From positions 124,001-188,000 of the forward strand of contig NZ_POUT01000006.1 of assembly GCF_002890915.1 (NCBI RefSeq): 64,000 nucleotides of DNA. The letters are read 5' to 3'. Numbering within the stretch: position 1 is the first letter of the stretch; each line of letters starts with the position of its first letter. The notes beneath the pieces were generated by a model, which saw nothing but the letters and a program-made list of their open reading frames with translations, did no database searches and was not told the DNA's origin. This document shows, piece by piece, positions 17,497 through 27,942 of the stretch. The translations under genes and the position numbers were made by a program. This DNA comes from Stutzerimonas stutzeri. GTDB taxonomy: Bacteria > Pseudomonadota > Gammaproteobacteria > Pseudomonadales > Pseudomonadaceae.

Positions 17497-18438
17497 ATGC
17501 TTTCCGTCGTCCTGCAGACCCTGAGCATCACCGCTCCGGTATTCGCCATGCTGTTTCTCGGCGTGGCGCTCAAGCGCGTTGGCTGGATCGATGCGGCCTT
17601 CATCCAGACGGCCTCGGCGCTGGTGTTCAAGGGCACCATGCCGACCCTGCTGTTCATCTCGATCCTCAAGGCCGACCTGGATGCTGCGCTGCAGCCGGCA
17701 TTGCTCGGTTACTTCGTGCTGGCGACCATCGCAACCTTCATCCTGGCCTGGTGCTGGGCGATCTGGCGTTGCCCGCCCGAGGATCGCGGGGTCTACGTGC
17801 AGGGGGCCTTTCGCGGCAACAACGGTATCGTCGGCCTGGCATTGGCCGGCAGCCTGTATGGCGACTACGGGCTGTCTCTCGGCAGTGTGCTGGCTGGGGT
17901 GGTGATCCTGGTCTACAACAGCCTGTCGGCCATGATCCTGGCCATCTATAGCCCCGACGGGCGGACCAGTGCGACGGCGATCCTCGCGAGCATTCTGCGC
18001 AATCCGCTGATCATCGGTGTGGTTACGGCCATGCCGTTCGCGTACTGGCAGATTGCGCTGCCGGGCTGGCTGATGACCTCCGGCCAGTATTTCGCGCAGA
18101 TGACCTTGCCGCTGGCGCTGATCTGCATCGGCGCCACACTATCGCTGGCGGCGCTGCGCGAGAGCAGTGGCAGTGCGCTGAGCTCGAGCCTGATGAAAAT
18201 GGTCTGGCTGCCCGCGATCGCCACGCTGGGGGCTTGGGCCTGCGGCTTCCAGGGCGCGGAGCTGGGCATTCTGTTCCTCTACTTCGCCAGCCCGACGGCC
18301 GCGGCCAGCTTCGTCATGGCGCGTGCGGTGAATGCCAACCACCAGTTGGCCGCCACCATCATCGTGATCACGACATTGATGGCTGCGGTGAGCATCAATG
18401 CCGGGCTCTTCCTGCTTGGCTGGCTGGGATGGCTTTAG
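17497..18438 (+). CDS. AEC (auxin efflux carrier) family transporter
   Basis: 313 residues, ten predicted membrane helices arranged as two sets of five. Family features: APVFAMLFLGVALKRVGWID at the N-terminus, FKGTMPTLLFISI, GAFRGNNGIVGLALAGSLYG (the conserved RGN...G loop) and FASPTAAASFVMARAVN near the C-terminus. AEC carriers in bacteria move dicarboxylates such as malate or malonate; the substrate here is not deducible. It stands alone, preceded by a 257-bp gap with a REP element. Confidence 0.85.
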   Translation: MLSVVLQTLSITAPVFAMLFLGVALKRVGWIDAAFIQTASALVFKGTMPTLLFISILKADLDAALQPALLGYFVLATIATFILAWCWAIWRCPPEDRGVYVQGAFRGNNGIVGLALAGSLYGDYGLSLGSVLAGVVILVYNSLSAMILAIYSPDGRTSATAILASILRNPLIIGVVTAMPFAYWQIALPGWLMTSGQYFAQMTLPLALICIGATLSLAALRESSGSALSSSLMKMVWLPAIATLGAWACGFQGAELGILFLYFASPTAAASFVMARAVNANHQLAATIIVITTLMAAVSINAGLFLLGWLGWL

Positions 18439-18559
18439 ATTTAAGAAAGCCCATGCAATGGTCGTAATCGTTCAATAGGCCTCAGAAAAAATTACCCGTT
18501 TCCCGTCAAATTGCTTCGGCCACGAGCGGGGTAGCCGTCTTTGTTTGCTGGGGATTGGG

Positions 18560-19537
18560 ATGATGTCGTTTTTTTCACCTTCGAGCCGTTCGTTGACGCG
18601 CGATACCGCCCGCGTCGTCAGCCTGCGGCGCGTGCTCGTTCCGGGCCTGGCGCTGTTGCTGAGCCTGAATCTCGGTGCCTTCGTCGGCGGCGTCTGGCTC
18701 GGGCGCGACCTGGGGGGACGGCAGGTTTCCGCGTCTCTCGACGAGCCGGAACCGGACGGCGAAGGGCGTTTCGCCATCGCGCGGGTCGGCGAGGTGGTCG
18801 GCCGGCTGAAGTCGCTGGAGTCCGACGTGCTCGCGCTGCAGCAGATGATGAGCGAGCACCGTATCCTGAGCGGGCAACTCTCTGCCCTCGACCCGACCCT
18901 GCTGCCATCGCTGGTGCCGGCACCGCGTGACAGCGCGGGGCAGGGCGGCGTGCTGCTGGCGCCGCAGGGCTGTTCGGGCGAATTGCTGGATGGCGACAGC
19001 GTATCGCTGGACGATCTGCAGCACACCGTGACATCGGCACGCTGCATCCGCTTGGTGCTGGACGAGATGATGCAGCGCGTGGCCGAACGCAACGCGGCGC
19101 TCATGGCGATTCCCTCCCGCCGGCCCGTGGGGGAGGCGCGCCTGGGATCGGCCTACGGCAACCGCATCGACCCGTTCAGGAAGCAGCTGGCCTTCCATTC
19201 GGGGGTGGATTTCGCATTGAGAACCGGCTCGGATGTGCTGGCCGCGGCCGGCGGCCGGGTTCGCTTCGCCGGCTATCGTGGCGCATACGGCAATCTGGTC
19301 GAGATCGATCACGGCAACCGGCTGGTGACCCGCTACGCCCATCTGTCGCGGCTGCATGTGCGGGCCGGGGATGTGGTCACGCCCGAGCAGCGGATCGGCG
19401 CGGTGGGCTCCACCGGGCGCTCCACCGGTCCGCATCTTCATTTCGAAGTGCTGCACAAGGGGCGGTTCGTCGATCCGCAGCGCTTCCTCGCCCTGGGTGA
19501 TCTGGAGCGGATGGGCGATGCTCAGGCTGAAGACTAG
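18560..19537 (+). CDS. M23 (LytM) family cell-wall metallopeptidase with membrane anchor
   Basis: 325 residues from ATG 18560. One membrane helix (about 28-48, VLVPGLALLLSLNLGAFVGGVWLG), a helical linker (VGRLKSLESDVLALQQMM), then the LytM domain at about 205-310. Zinc ligands are visible as HSGVDFAL (His and Asp) and HLHFEV (second motif HxH); GRSTGPHLHFEVLHKG is diagnostic. It cleaves peptidoglycan cross-links in the periplasm or activates amidases. It overlaps a small coiled-coil gene and is followed by a bactofilin; peptidase-bactofilin pairs shape the wall in other bacteria, so a similar role is inferred. Confidence 0.88.
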   Translation: MMSFFSPSSRSLTRDTARVVSLRRVLVPGLALLLSLNLGAFVGGVWLGRDLGGRQVSASLDEPEPDGEGRFAIARVGEVVGRLKSLESDVLALQQMMSEHRILSGQLSALDPTLLPSLVPAPRDSAGQGGVLLAPQGCSGELLDGDSVSLDDLQHTVTSARCIRLVLDEMMQRVAERNAALMAIPSRRPVGEARLGSAYGNRIDPFRKQLAFHSGVDFALRTGSDVLAAAGGRVRFAGYRGAYGNLVEIDHGNRLVTRYAHLSRLHVRAGDVVTPEQRIGAVGSTGRSTGPHLHFEVLHKGRFVDPQRFLALGDLERMGDAQAED

Positions 19538-19874
19538 GAAACCTTCGACCCGCGAGCTGGTGCGCGCCGAGCATCGGCTGCTGGCCGTTCGCCCGGCCCG
19601 GCCCTGGCGCTGGGGCATCGCCGTGCTGCTCTGCCTGATCGCCGCGCTGCTGTTCCTGCGTGACCATGAAAACGCCGCGCATGAGCAGCGGGTCGCGGGG
19701 TTGCTCGCCGAGAACCAGGCGCTTCAGGACGCACTCGAGCGGGGCCGGTTGCAGCGCCAGGAAGCCGAGGCGACGCAGGCCCAGCTGCTCAAGCGCAGCG
19801 CCCAGTTGTCCGCGCAAATCGAACGATTGCAAACAGACCTGGCGTTCTTCCGGCAACAGAAGAAAGCCCGTTAA
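19518..19874 (+). CDS. Small membrane-anchored coiled-coil protein
   Basis: 118 residues. A basic N-terminus leads to one membrane helix (about 34-48, GIAVLLCLIAALLFL), then a long heptad-type coiled coil to the end (EQRVAGLLAENQALQDALERGRLQRQEAEATQAQLLKRSAQLSAQIERLQTDL). The ATG at 19518 lies inside the end of the M23 gene in another frame, so the two are coupled; bactofilin starts 19 bp downstream. It may be a DUF6776-type protein, a family I recall next to bactofilins in Pseudomonas. Probably links the peptidase and bactofilin at the inner membrane. Confidence 0.75.
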   Translation: MLRLKTRKPSTRELVRAEHRLLAVRPARPWRWGIAVLLCLIAALLFLRDHENAAHEQRVAGLLAENQALQDALERGRLQRQEAEATQAQLLKRSAQLSAQIERLQTDLAFFRQQKKAR

Positions 19875-19892
19875 CGACCTTTGGGAGTAGTG

Positions 19893-20318
19893 ATGTTCAG
19901 CAAGAAGAAGCAGGTATCGCGCGTCACCATCGAACAGTTCTCGAGCCTGATCTCCGGCAATGTGTCGCTGGTTGGCGACATGCAGTTCGAGGAGGGGCTC
20001 AAGATCATCGGCGCGGTGCAGGGCGACGTCTGCCACAAGCCGGGAACCCACAGCCTCCTGGCCTTGAGCGCCGAGGGGCGGATTGAGGGCAATGTCAGCA
20101 GCTACGATGCGTTGATCGACGGCACCATCGTGGGCGACCTGGTGGTCGAGCACCTGCTCGAGCTGCATTCCAACGCGCGGGTGCGCGGCAATATCCGCTA
20201 CCGCCAACTGAGCATGGAGAACGGCGCCGTGGTCGATGGCATGCTCAGCCGGATGGGCGATGAGGAGGAGACCGCACAGGTCTTCGAATTGCCGCGGCCG
20301 CAGGTCCGCGAGGGCTGA
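19893..20318 (+). CDS. Bactofilin (CcmA/DUF583 family)
   Basis: 141 residues. The central bactofilin domain (about 15-125) is a beta-helix seen as a run of short hydrophobic strands separated by glycines: LISGNVSLVGDMQFEEGLKIIGAVQGDVC, LSAEGRIEGNVSSYDALIDGTIVGDLVVEHLLELHSNARVRGNIRYRQLSMENGAVVDG. Bactofilins polymerise without nucleotide and scaffold wall enzymes. SD GGGAG precedes ATG 19893. Third gene of the M23/coiled-coil/bactofilin set. Confidence 0.9.
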   Translation: MFSKKKQVSRVTIEQFSSLISGNVSLVGDMQFEEGLKIIGAVQGDVCHKPGTHSLLALSAEGRIEGNVSSYDALIDGTIVGDLVVEHLLELHSNARVRGNIRYRQLSMENGAVVDGMLSRMGDEEETAQVFELPRPQVREG

Positions 20319-20384
20319 GTCAGGCGCGCGCCGGGACGATCGGCCTTGCCCGGCGCGGCCCCTGACAGACGCGCCGCCGGATTT

Positions 20385-21470
20385 TCAGCGCTGCCTCTTC
20401 CAGGCGCGGGCACTGATCACCAGCAGGGTGACCGCGGTCAACGGCAACGCGTAGCCGAGCATGGCGTCACCGAAGGTCTGGGCGAACGGCCGGCCAGTGC
20501 TGGCCAATACCAGATACAGGGTGTAGGCCAGGTAGTAGGCGAGGAACAGCAGGCCTTCCCAGCGGTTGATGCTGTAGCCGGCGAAGAAGATCGGCAGGCA
20601 GGCCAGCGCAACGGCGATCATCACCGGGAAGTCGAAGGCCAGTGCATTGGGCGATACGGCGATCGCCGCGGGCGATACCAGCGCCGCCAGCCCGAGCACG
20701 CAGAGCAAATTGAAGATGTTGCTGCCGACGATGTTGCCGACGGCGATATCGCGTTCGCCACGGAAGGCGGCGAGGATCGAGGTGGCCAGCTCCGGCAGCG
20801 AGGTGCCGATGGCGATCACGGTCAGGCCGATCACCAGTTCCGAAAGACCCAGTGCACGGGCCAGCGCCACGGCCCCCTCGACCAGGAAGTTGGAGCCCAG
20901 CACCAGCAGCACCAGGCCGACGATCACCAGGCCGGCGTTGATCAGGCCGGCATGGGGCTTGACCGGCTGATCCAGGCCGAACTCCTTGGCGAACTCGTCG
21001 TCCGCTCCGGCGGCCTTCTCGCGGCGGCTGCTGATGATCAGGAACAGGGTATAGGCCACCACGGCGGCGAACAGCAGTGCGCCGTCCAGCCGGCTGAGCT
21101 GGCCATCCCAGGCCAGCGCGAGCACGGCCAGGCTGGCGCCGATCATGATCGGTACGTCGAGGCGGATCAGCTGGCGCGACACCACCAGCGGCGCGACCAG
21201 GGCGGTCATGCCGAGGATCAGCAGGACGTTGGCGATATTGCTGCCCAGCACGTTGCCGATGGCGATGTCGCCGCTGCCATTGAACGAAGCCTGCACACTG
21301 ACCGCCGTTTCCGGAGCGCTGGTGCCGAAGGCGACCACGGTGAGGCCGATGACCAGCGGCGAGATGCCGAACTGGGCGGCGAGCCTGGCGGCGCCGCGCA
21401 CCAGTACCTCGGCGCCGGCAACGAGCAGGACCAGGCCGGCGAGGAGATAGACGAAAGTCATCAGGGTCAC
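20385..21470 (-). CDS. CaCA-family sodium/calcium exchanger (YrbG-like), copy 1
   Basis: 361 residues with about ten membrane helices in two inverted halves. The two alpha-repeats carry the ion-binding motifs GTSAPETAVSVQA and GTSLPELATSILA, and each is followed by GxxxGSNIxN (VLGSNIANVLLIL, IVGSNIFNLLCVL). The GTG at 21470 is chosen because it aligns with the ATG of the paralogue immediately upstream (both start x-x-L-M-T-F). Inner-membrane cation antiporter, probably Ca2+ or K+-independent Na+/Ca2+ exchange. Tandem paralogue of the gene at 21505-22590. Confidence 0.88.
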   Translation of the reverse strand: MTLMTFVYLLAGLVLLVAGAEVLVRGAARLAAQFGISPLVIGLTVVAFGTSAPETAVSVQASFNGSGDIAIGNVLGSNIANVLLILGMTALVAPLVVSRQLIRLDVPIMIGASLAVLALAWDGQLSRLDGALLFAAVVAYTLFLIISSRREKAAGADDEFAKEFGLDQPVKPHAGLINAGLVIVGLVLLVLGSNFLVEGAVALARALGLSELVIGLTVIAIGTSLPELATSILAAFRGERDIAVGNIVGSNIFNLLCVLGLAALVSPAAIAVSPNALAFDFPVMIAVALACLPIFFAGYSINRWEGLLFLAYYLAYTLYLVLASTGRPFAQTFGDAMLGYALPLTAVTLLVISARAWKRQR

Positions 21471-21504
21471 GATGCGATGCTCCAGAAGGGACGAAATAGA
21501 GGGC

Positions 21505-22590
21505 TTAGCGCTGGCGCTGCCAGGCGCGCAGGAAGATCACCAAAAGCGTGATGGCCGTCAAGGGGAAGGCGAACCAGAGCATCGCATCGCGCAGCAGGTG
21601 GATCGCCCCGAGGCCGGTGGCGAACATCACCAGGTACAGGGTGTAGGCCACGTAGTAGGCGAAGAACAGCAGGCCCTCCCAGCGGCGGATGCAGTAGCCG
21701 GAGAAGAAGATCGGCAGGCAGGCGACGAACACCGTGAGCATGATGGGGAAGTCGAACGAGCGCGCATTCGGCGAGATCGACAGGCCTTCGCTGGCCACCA
21801 CCGCCCCTGCGCCGAGTACCAGCAGCAGGTTGAAGATGCAGCTGCCGATCACATTGCCCACGGCAATGTCGCGCTCGCCCCGGAGCACCGCCAGCAGCGA
21901 GGTGGCCAGTTCCGGCAGCGAGGTGCCGACGGCCACGACCGTCAGGCCGATGATCAGCTCCGACAGGCCCAGCGCGCGGGCCAGCGCCACGGCACCTTCG
22001 ATCAGCAGGTTCGAGCCGCCCACCAGCAGGCCGAGGCCGAGCAGGATCAGCAGCAGCTGGAATACCCAGGCGAATGGCTTGTCGCTGCCAGCCGAGCCGA
22101 ACTCGGCGGCGAACTCGTCGGCCACCGGCACGGCCTTCTCGCGCAGGCTGGCGACGATCAGGAACACCGTATAGCCGATCAGGCAGGCCAGCAGCAGGAT
22201 GCCGTCGAGGCGGCTGATGCGGCCGTTCCAGGTCAGGGCGTAGCAGAGCAGCCCGGCGCCGATCATCACCGGCACGTCGAGACGGATCAGCTGGCGCGAC
22301 ACCAGCAGCGGCGCGACCGCCGCGCAGAGCCCGAGAATCAGCAGGATGTTGGCGATGTTGCTGCCGATCACGTTGCCCACGGCAATATCGCCGCTGCCGC
22401 TCAGGGAAGCCTGCACGCTGACCGCCGTTTCCGGGGCGCTGGTGCCGAAGGCGACTATGGTCAGGCCGATGATCAGCGGCGGGATGCCGAAGCGTCCGGC
22501 CAGCTCGGCCGCGCCGCGTACCAGCACTTCGGCACCGGCCACCAGCAGCACCAGGCCGCCGATCAGATAGGCGAAGGTCATCAGCGACAT
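21505..22590 (-). CDS. CaCA-family sodium/calcium exchanger (YrbG-like), copy 2
   Basis: 361 residues, the same length as its neighbour, and alike throughout: alpha-repeats GTSAPETAVSVQA and GTSLPELATSLLA, with GSNIANILLIL and GSCIFNLLLVL. In the second of these the usual Asn of the GSN motif is replaced by Cys, a small difference from copy 1. The cytosolic loop between the halves differs most (ADEFAAEFGSAGSDKPFAW against DDEFAKEFGLDQPVKPHAG). The 34-bp gap suggests an operon that arose by tandem duplication. Confidence 0.88.
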   Translation of the reverse strand: MSLMTFAYLIGGLVLLVAGAEVLVRGAAELAGRFGIPPLIIGLTIVAFGTSAPETAVSVQASLSGSGDIAVGNVIGSNIANILLILGLCAAVAPLLVSRQLIRLDVPVMIGAGLLCYALTWNGRISRLDGILLLACLIGYTVFLIVASLREKAVPVADEFAAEFGSAGSDKPFAWVFQLLLILLGLGLLVGGSNLLIEGAVALARALGLSELIIGLTVVAVGTSLPELATSLLAVLRGERDIAVGNVIGSCIFNLLLVLGAGAVVASEGLSISPNARSFDFPIMLTVFVACLPIFFSGYCIRRWEGLLFFAYYVAYTLYLVMFATGLGAIHLLRDAMLWFAFPLTAITLLVIFLRAWQRQR

Positions 22591-22669
22591 GCGGCGGCTT
22601 CCGGGGTTTGGGAGGGAACGGGTGCGGTCATGGACGCGGGAAGGGTGGCGGCTGAGGTCATGCTAAGGC

Positions 22670-23074
22670 TCATGGGAGGGTTTCGATGCGCACGCGGGCC
22701 ACGCCGGCGTTCAGCATGTCCAGTTGCCTGGCGGCGGCGCGCGAGAGGTCGATGATGCGGCCCCGGCGGAACGGGCCGCGATCGTTGATGCGTACCACCA
22801 CCTGCTTGCCGTTGTTCAGGTTGGTGACGCGGACCCGGGTGCCGAACGGCAGGCTGCGGTGGGCGGCGACGAGGGCGTTCTGGTCATGGGTTTCCCCGTT
22901 GGCGGTGCGCTTGCCATGGTGCATGCGCGCGTAATAGGAGGCCTTGCCGCTCTGGGTGAAGCCTTCCTGGCGGGACGGAGGGGGCGTGGCGGCGGGCGGC
23001 GCCGGCTGGCGCTCGGCACAGCCGCCTGCCAGCAGGGCCAGGAGCAGGAGAACGAGAAGCGGGATTTGACGCAT
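22670..23074 (-). CDS. RlpA-like septal ring lipoprotein (double-psi beta-barrel)
   Basis: 134 residues. Lipoprotein signal [19 protein letters not shown] with the lipobox LAGGC (Cys19). The RlpA/DPBB domain is seen as [60 protein letters not shown] and ending [14 protein letters not shown]. It lacks the C-terminal SPOR domain of full RlpA, so it is a short paralogue. RlpA of P. aeruginosa is a lytic transglycosylase acting on naked glycan strands. The start at 23074 is set by the lipoprotein signal. Confidence 0.88.
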   Translation of the reverse strand: MRQIPLLVLLLLALLAGGCAERQPAPPAATPPPSRQEGFTQSGKASYYARMHHGKRTANGETHDQNALVAAHRSLPFGTRVRVTNLNNGKQVVVRINDRGPFRRGRIIDLSRAAARQLDMLNAGVARVRIETLP

Positions 23075-23233
23075 GGGCAATCCTTCCGTTGGACCAATCG
23101 TTGACGGGCCGAAGGAAGCCCGCAGCAGCGTCCCGAGAATAGGGTATGTGCTCAGCGGTGGATGGAGCGGACGGGACGGCAAGGGATGGTGCCCGCGGCA
23201 GAGCGTGTGCTCCACCGCACGGGCGCCAGGCTC

Positions 23234-24682
23234 TTAGCCTTCGAGCTTTTTCTTCAGCAGTTGGTTCACCTGGCCGGGGTTGGCCTTGCCCTTGGACGCC
23301 TTCATCGCCTGGCCGACGAAGAAGCCGAACATCTTGCCGCGCTTGGCTTCGTCGCTGGCGCGGTATTGTTCGACCTGCTCGGCGTTGGCCGCGAGTACCT
23401 CGTCGAGCATCGCCTCGATCGCGCCGGAGTCGGTGACCTGCTTGAGGCCCTTCTTCTCGATGATCTCGTCGGCCGTCGCGCCTTCGCCGGCGGCCAGTGC
23501 CTCGAAGACCATCTTGGCGATCTTGCCGCTGATGGTGTTGTCCTTGATGCGCTGGATCATCCCGCCCAGTTGCTCGGCGGAAACCGGCGACTGCTCGATG
23601 TCCAGGTTGTCCTTGTTGAGCAGGCTGGACAGCTCGCCCATCACCCAGTTGGCGGACAGCTTGGCATCGCCGCAGACCTGCTGCACCGCCTCGAAGTAGT
23701 CGGCCATTTCGCGGCTGGCCGCCAGTACCGTGGCGTCGTAGGCCGACAGGCCGAACTCGCGCTCGAAGCGCTCGCGCTTCTGCACCGGCAGCTCCGGCAG
23801 GCTGGCGCGCACTTCGTCGAGGAAGCTCTGCTCGATCACCACCGGCAGCAGGTCGGGGCAGGGGAAGTAGCGGTAGTCGTTGGCTTCTTCCTTGCTGCGC
23901 ATGGAGCGCGTCTCGTCCTTGTTCGGATCGTACAGGCGGGTTTCCTGCACCACCGTGCCGCCGTCCTCGATCAGTTCGATCTGGCGCTGCACCTCGTGGT
24001 TGATCGCCTTCTCGATGAAACGGAAGGAGTTGACGTTCTTGATCTCGGCGCGGGTGCCGAACGCGGCCTGGCCCTTCGGCCGCACCGAGACGTTGCAGTC
24101 GCAGCGCAGCGAGCCCTCGGCCATGTTGCCATCGCAGATGCCCAGATAGCGCACCAGCGCGTGAATCGCCTTGACGTAGGCGACCGCCTCCTTGGCCGAG
24201 CGGATATCCGGCTCGGAGACGATTTCCAGCAGCGGCGTGCCGGCGCGATTGAGGTCGATGCCGCTCATGCCGTGGAAGTCTTCATGCAGGCTCTTGCCGG
24301 CGTCCTCTTCCAGGTGCGCGCGGGTGATGCCGATGCGTCGCGTGCTGCCGTCTTCCAGGGTGATGTCCAGGTGGCCCTTGCCGACGATGGGGTGGTCCAT
24401 CTGGCTGGTCTGGTAGCCCTTGGGCAGGTCCGGGTAGAAGTAGTTCTTGCGCGCGAAGACGTTCTTCCCGGCGATCACGGCGTCGATCGCCAGACCGAAC
24501 TTGCAGGCCATGCGCACGGCTTCGGCGTTGAGCACCGGCAGGGTGCCGGGCATGCCGAGGTCGACCAGGCTGGCCTGGGTGTTGGGCTCGGCGCCGAAGG
24601 TGGTGGCGCTGCCGGAAAAGATCTTCGACTGGGTGGCGAGCTGTGCGTGGATTTCCAGCCCGATCACGGTTTCCCATTGCAT
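23234..24682 (-). CDS. gatB: Aspartyl/glutamyl-tRNA amidotransferase subunit B
   Basis: 482 residues. GatB phosphorylates and transamidates mischarged Glu-tRNAGln or Asp-tRNAAsn with ammonia from GatA. Motifs: [73 protein letters not shown] and [17 protein letters not shown]; the C-terminal helical and YqeY domains end [10 protein letters not shown]. Follows gatA after 13 bp. Confidence 0.96.
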   Translation of the reverse strand: MQWETVIGLEIHAQLATQSKIFSGSATTFGAEPNTQASLVDLGMPGTLPVLNAEAVRMACKFGLAIDAVIAGKNVFARKNYFYPDLPKGYQTSQMDHPIVGKGHLDITLEDGSTRRIGITRAHLEEDAGKSLHEDFHGMSGIDLNRAGTPLLEIVSEPDIRSAKEAVAYVKAIHALVRYLGICDGNMAEGSLRCDCNVSVRPKGQAAFGTRAEIKNVNSFRFIEKAINHEVQRQIELIEDGGTVVQETRLYDPNKDETRSMRSKEEANDYRYFPCPDLLPVVIEQSFLDEVRASLPELPVQKRERFEREFGLSAYDATVLAASREMADYFEAVQQVCGDAKLSANWVMGELSSLLNKDNLDIEQSPVSAEQLGGMIQRIKDNTISGKIAKMVFEALAAGEGATADEIIEKKGLKQVTDSGAIEAMLDEVLAANAEQVEQYRASDEAKRGKMFGFFVGQAMKASKGKANPGQVNQLLKKKLEG

Positions 24683-24695
24683 CTGTTCGGTCTCC

Positions 24696-26147
24696 TCAGA
24701 ATCCGGCCGGGGCGCGCAGGTGCCAATCGCTGACCTGCTGGTATTGGTGCGCCACGTTGAGCAGGCGCGCCTCCTGGAAATACGGGGCGAGCAGTTGCAC
24801 GCCCACCGGCAGGCCGTCGATGAAGCCGGCCGGCATCGACAGGCCGGGGATGCCGGCGAGGTTGGCGGTGATGGTGTAGATGTCTTCCAGGTAGGCGGAA
24901 ACCGGGTCGGCGTTCTTCTCGCCGAGCTTCCAGGCCAGGTTCGGCGTGGTCGGGCCGAGGATCAGGTCGACGTCCTCGAAAGCGCCGACGAAGTCGTTCT
25001 TGATCAGCCGGCGGATCTTCTGTGCCTTGAGGTAGTAGGCGTCGTAGTAGCCGGCCGACAGCGCGTAGGTGCCAACCATGATGCGCCGCTTGACCTCGTC
25101 GCCGAAGCCTTCGGCGCGTGAGCGCTTGTAGAGGTCGGTGAGGTCCACGGGGTTCTCGCAGCGGTAGCCGAAGCGCACGCCATCGAAACGCGAGAGGTTG
25201 GAGGAGGCCTCGGCCGGCGCGATCACATAGTAGGAAGGGATCGCGTGTTGCATGTTCGGCAGGCTGATGTCCTTCACCGTGGCGCCGAGCTTCTTCAGTT
25301 CTTCGACCACTTGCATCACCGCATCGGCGATCTTCGGGTCGAGACCGGCGCCGAAGTATTCCTTCGGCAGGCCGATGCGCAGGCCGGCGAGTGGCTGGCT
25401 CAGTGCGGCTAGGTAGTCGTCCAGCGGCTGTTCGACGCTGGTGGAGTCCTTCGGATCGAAGCCGGCCATGGCGCCCAGCAGCAATGCGCAATCTTCGGCG
25501 GTGCGCGCCATGGGGCCGCCCTGGTCGAGGCTGGAGGCATAGGCGACCATGCCCCAGCGTGACACCCGGCCGTAGGTGGGCTTGAGGCCGGTGAGGTTGG
25601 TCAGCGCCGCCGGCTGGCGGATCGAGCCGCCGGTGTCGGTGCCGGTGGCAGCCGGGATCAGGCGCGCGGCGATGGCGGCGGCGGAGCCACCGGAGGAGCC
25701 GCCGGGCACGCGGGTCGGGTCCCAGGGATTCTTCACCGGGCCGTAGTAGCTGGACTCGTTGGCCGAGCCCATGGCGAACTCGTCCATGTTCAGCTTGCCG
25801 AGGGTGACGGTGCCGGCGGCGGCGAGCCGTTCCACGACGGTGGCGTCGTAGGGCGCCTTGAAGGCGTCGAGAATCCGCGAGCCGCAACTGGTGCGGATGC
25901 CCTGGGTGCAGAACAGGTCCTTGTGACCGATTGGCGCACCCAGCAGCGCGCCGTCCTCGCCGGCGGCGCGGCGGGCGTCGGCGGCCCTGGCCTGGGTGAG
26001 GGCCAGTTCCTCGGTGACGCTGATGAAGCTGTTGAGCTGCGGATCGAGCTGCTGAATGCGCGCCAGCAGGGTGTGGGTCAGCTCCTCGGCGGAGAAGCGC
26101 TTCTCGGCGAGATTGCGGGCGATTTCGGCAAGCGTCAGGTTGTGCAT
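24696..26147 (-). CDS. gatA: Aspartyl/glutamyl-tRNA amidotransferase subunit A
   Basis: 483 residues from ATG 26147. Amidase-signature enzyme releasing ammonia from glutamine for GatB. The catalytic Lys is in [12 protein letters not shown], the glycine/serine-rich core is [52 protein letters not shown] (cis-Ser and nucleophile Ser). The reading frame extends a few codons upstream (MMKDTA), but [10 protein letters not shown] is the family-like start. gatC lies 14 bp upstream. Confidence 0.96.
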   Translation of the reverse strand: MHNLTLAEIARNLAEKRFSAEELTHTLLARIQQLDPQLNSFISVTEELALTQARAADARRAAGEDGALLGAPIGHKDLFCTQGIRTSCGSRILDAFKAPYDATVVERLAAAGTVTLGKLNMDEFAMGSANESSYYGPVKNPWDPTRVPGGSSGGSAAAIAARLIPAATGTDTGGSIRQPAALTNLTGLKPTYGRVSRWGMVAYASSLDQGGPMARTAEDCALLLGAMAGFDPKDSTSVEQPLDDYLAALSQPLAGLRIGLPKEYFGAGLDPKIADAVMQVVEELKKLGATVKDISLPNMQHAIPSYYVIAPAEASSNLSRFDGVRFGYRCENPVDLTDLYKRSRAEGFGDEVKRRIMVGTYALSAGYYDAYYLKAQKIRRLIKNDFVGAFEDVDLILGPTTPNLAWKLGEKNADPVSAYLEDIYTITANLAGIPGLSMPAGFIDGLPVGVQLLAPYFQEARLLNVAHQYQQVSDWHLRAPAGF

Positions 26148-26161
26148 GGCGGTGTCCTTCA

Positions 26162-26449
26162 TCACTCGATCACCCGCGGGACCAGGTACAGGCCGTCTTC
26201 CACGGCCGGGGCGATCGCCTGGTAGGCGTCGCGCTGGTTGCGCTCGGTGACCACGTCGGCGCGCAGGCGCTGGGTGGTTTCCAGTGGGTGGGCCAGCGGC
26301 TCGATGCCGCTGGTGTCGACCGCCTGCATGCGGTCGATCAGGCCGAGGATATTGTTGAGGGTCTCGGTGGTGCGGGGCAGGTCGGCTTCAGCCAGGCCCA
26401 GGCGGGCCAGGTGAGCGATCTTTTCCACCTCGGTGCGTTCAAGCGCCAT
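26162..26449 (-). CDS. gatC: Aspartyl/glutamyl-tRNA amidotransferase subunit C
   Basis: 95 residues, normal GatC size. Starts [19 protein letters not shown] and carries [27 protein letters not shown] and LRADVVTE, the stretch that wraps around GatA. First gene of gatCAB, divergent from mreB. Confidence 0.94.
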   Translation of the reverse strand: MALERTEVEKIAHLARLGLAEADLPRTTETLNNILGLIDRMQAVDTSGIEPLAHPLETTQRLRADVVTERNQRDAYQAIAPAVEDGLYLVPRVIE

Positions 26450-27800
<1,351 letters not shown>

Positions 27801-27821
27801 ACTCCAGGCGGTAAGCTCCTG

Positions 27822-27900
27822 GGGGCTGTTGGCGTTTCGCCGCAACATCAACAGCCCCTAGACAAGCCGAAAGCCCGGTTCGCACCGGCTTTCGGCTTGT
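27822..27900 (+). terminator. Two tandem hairpins between mreB and mreC
   Basis: Hairpin 1: GGGGCTGTTG (27822-27831) with CAACAGCCCC (27849-27858). Hairpin 2: ACAAGCCGAAAGCCCGG with CCGGCTTTCGGCTTGT around 27862-27900, a perfect long stem with no long T-run after it. Such an arrangement inside mreBCD suggests partial termination or mRNA processing that leaves MreB made in excess of MreC and MreD. Confidence 0.7.
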
Positions 27901-27942
27901 CGCGTTCAGTCTTCCGAAACCATCAGCCGTGAGGTAGTCGCA

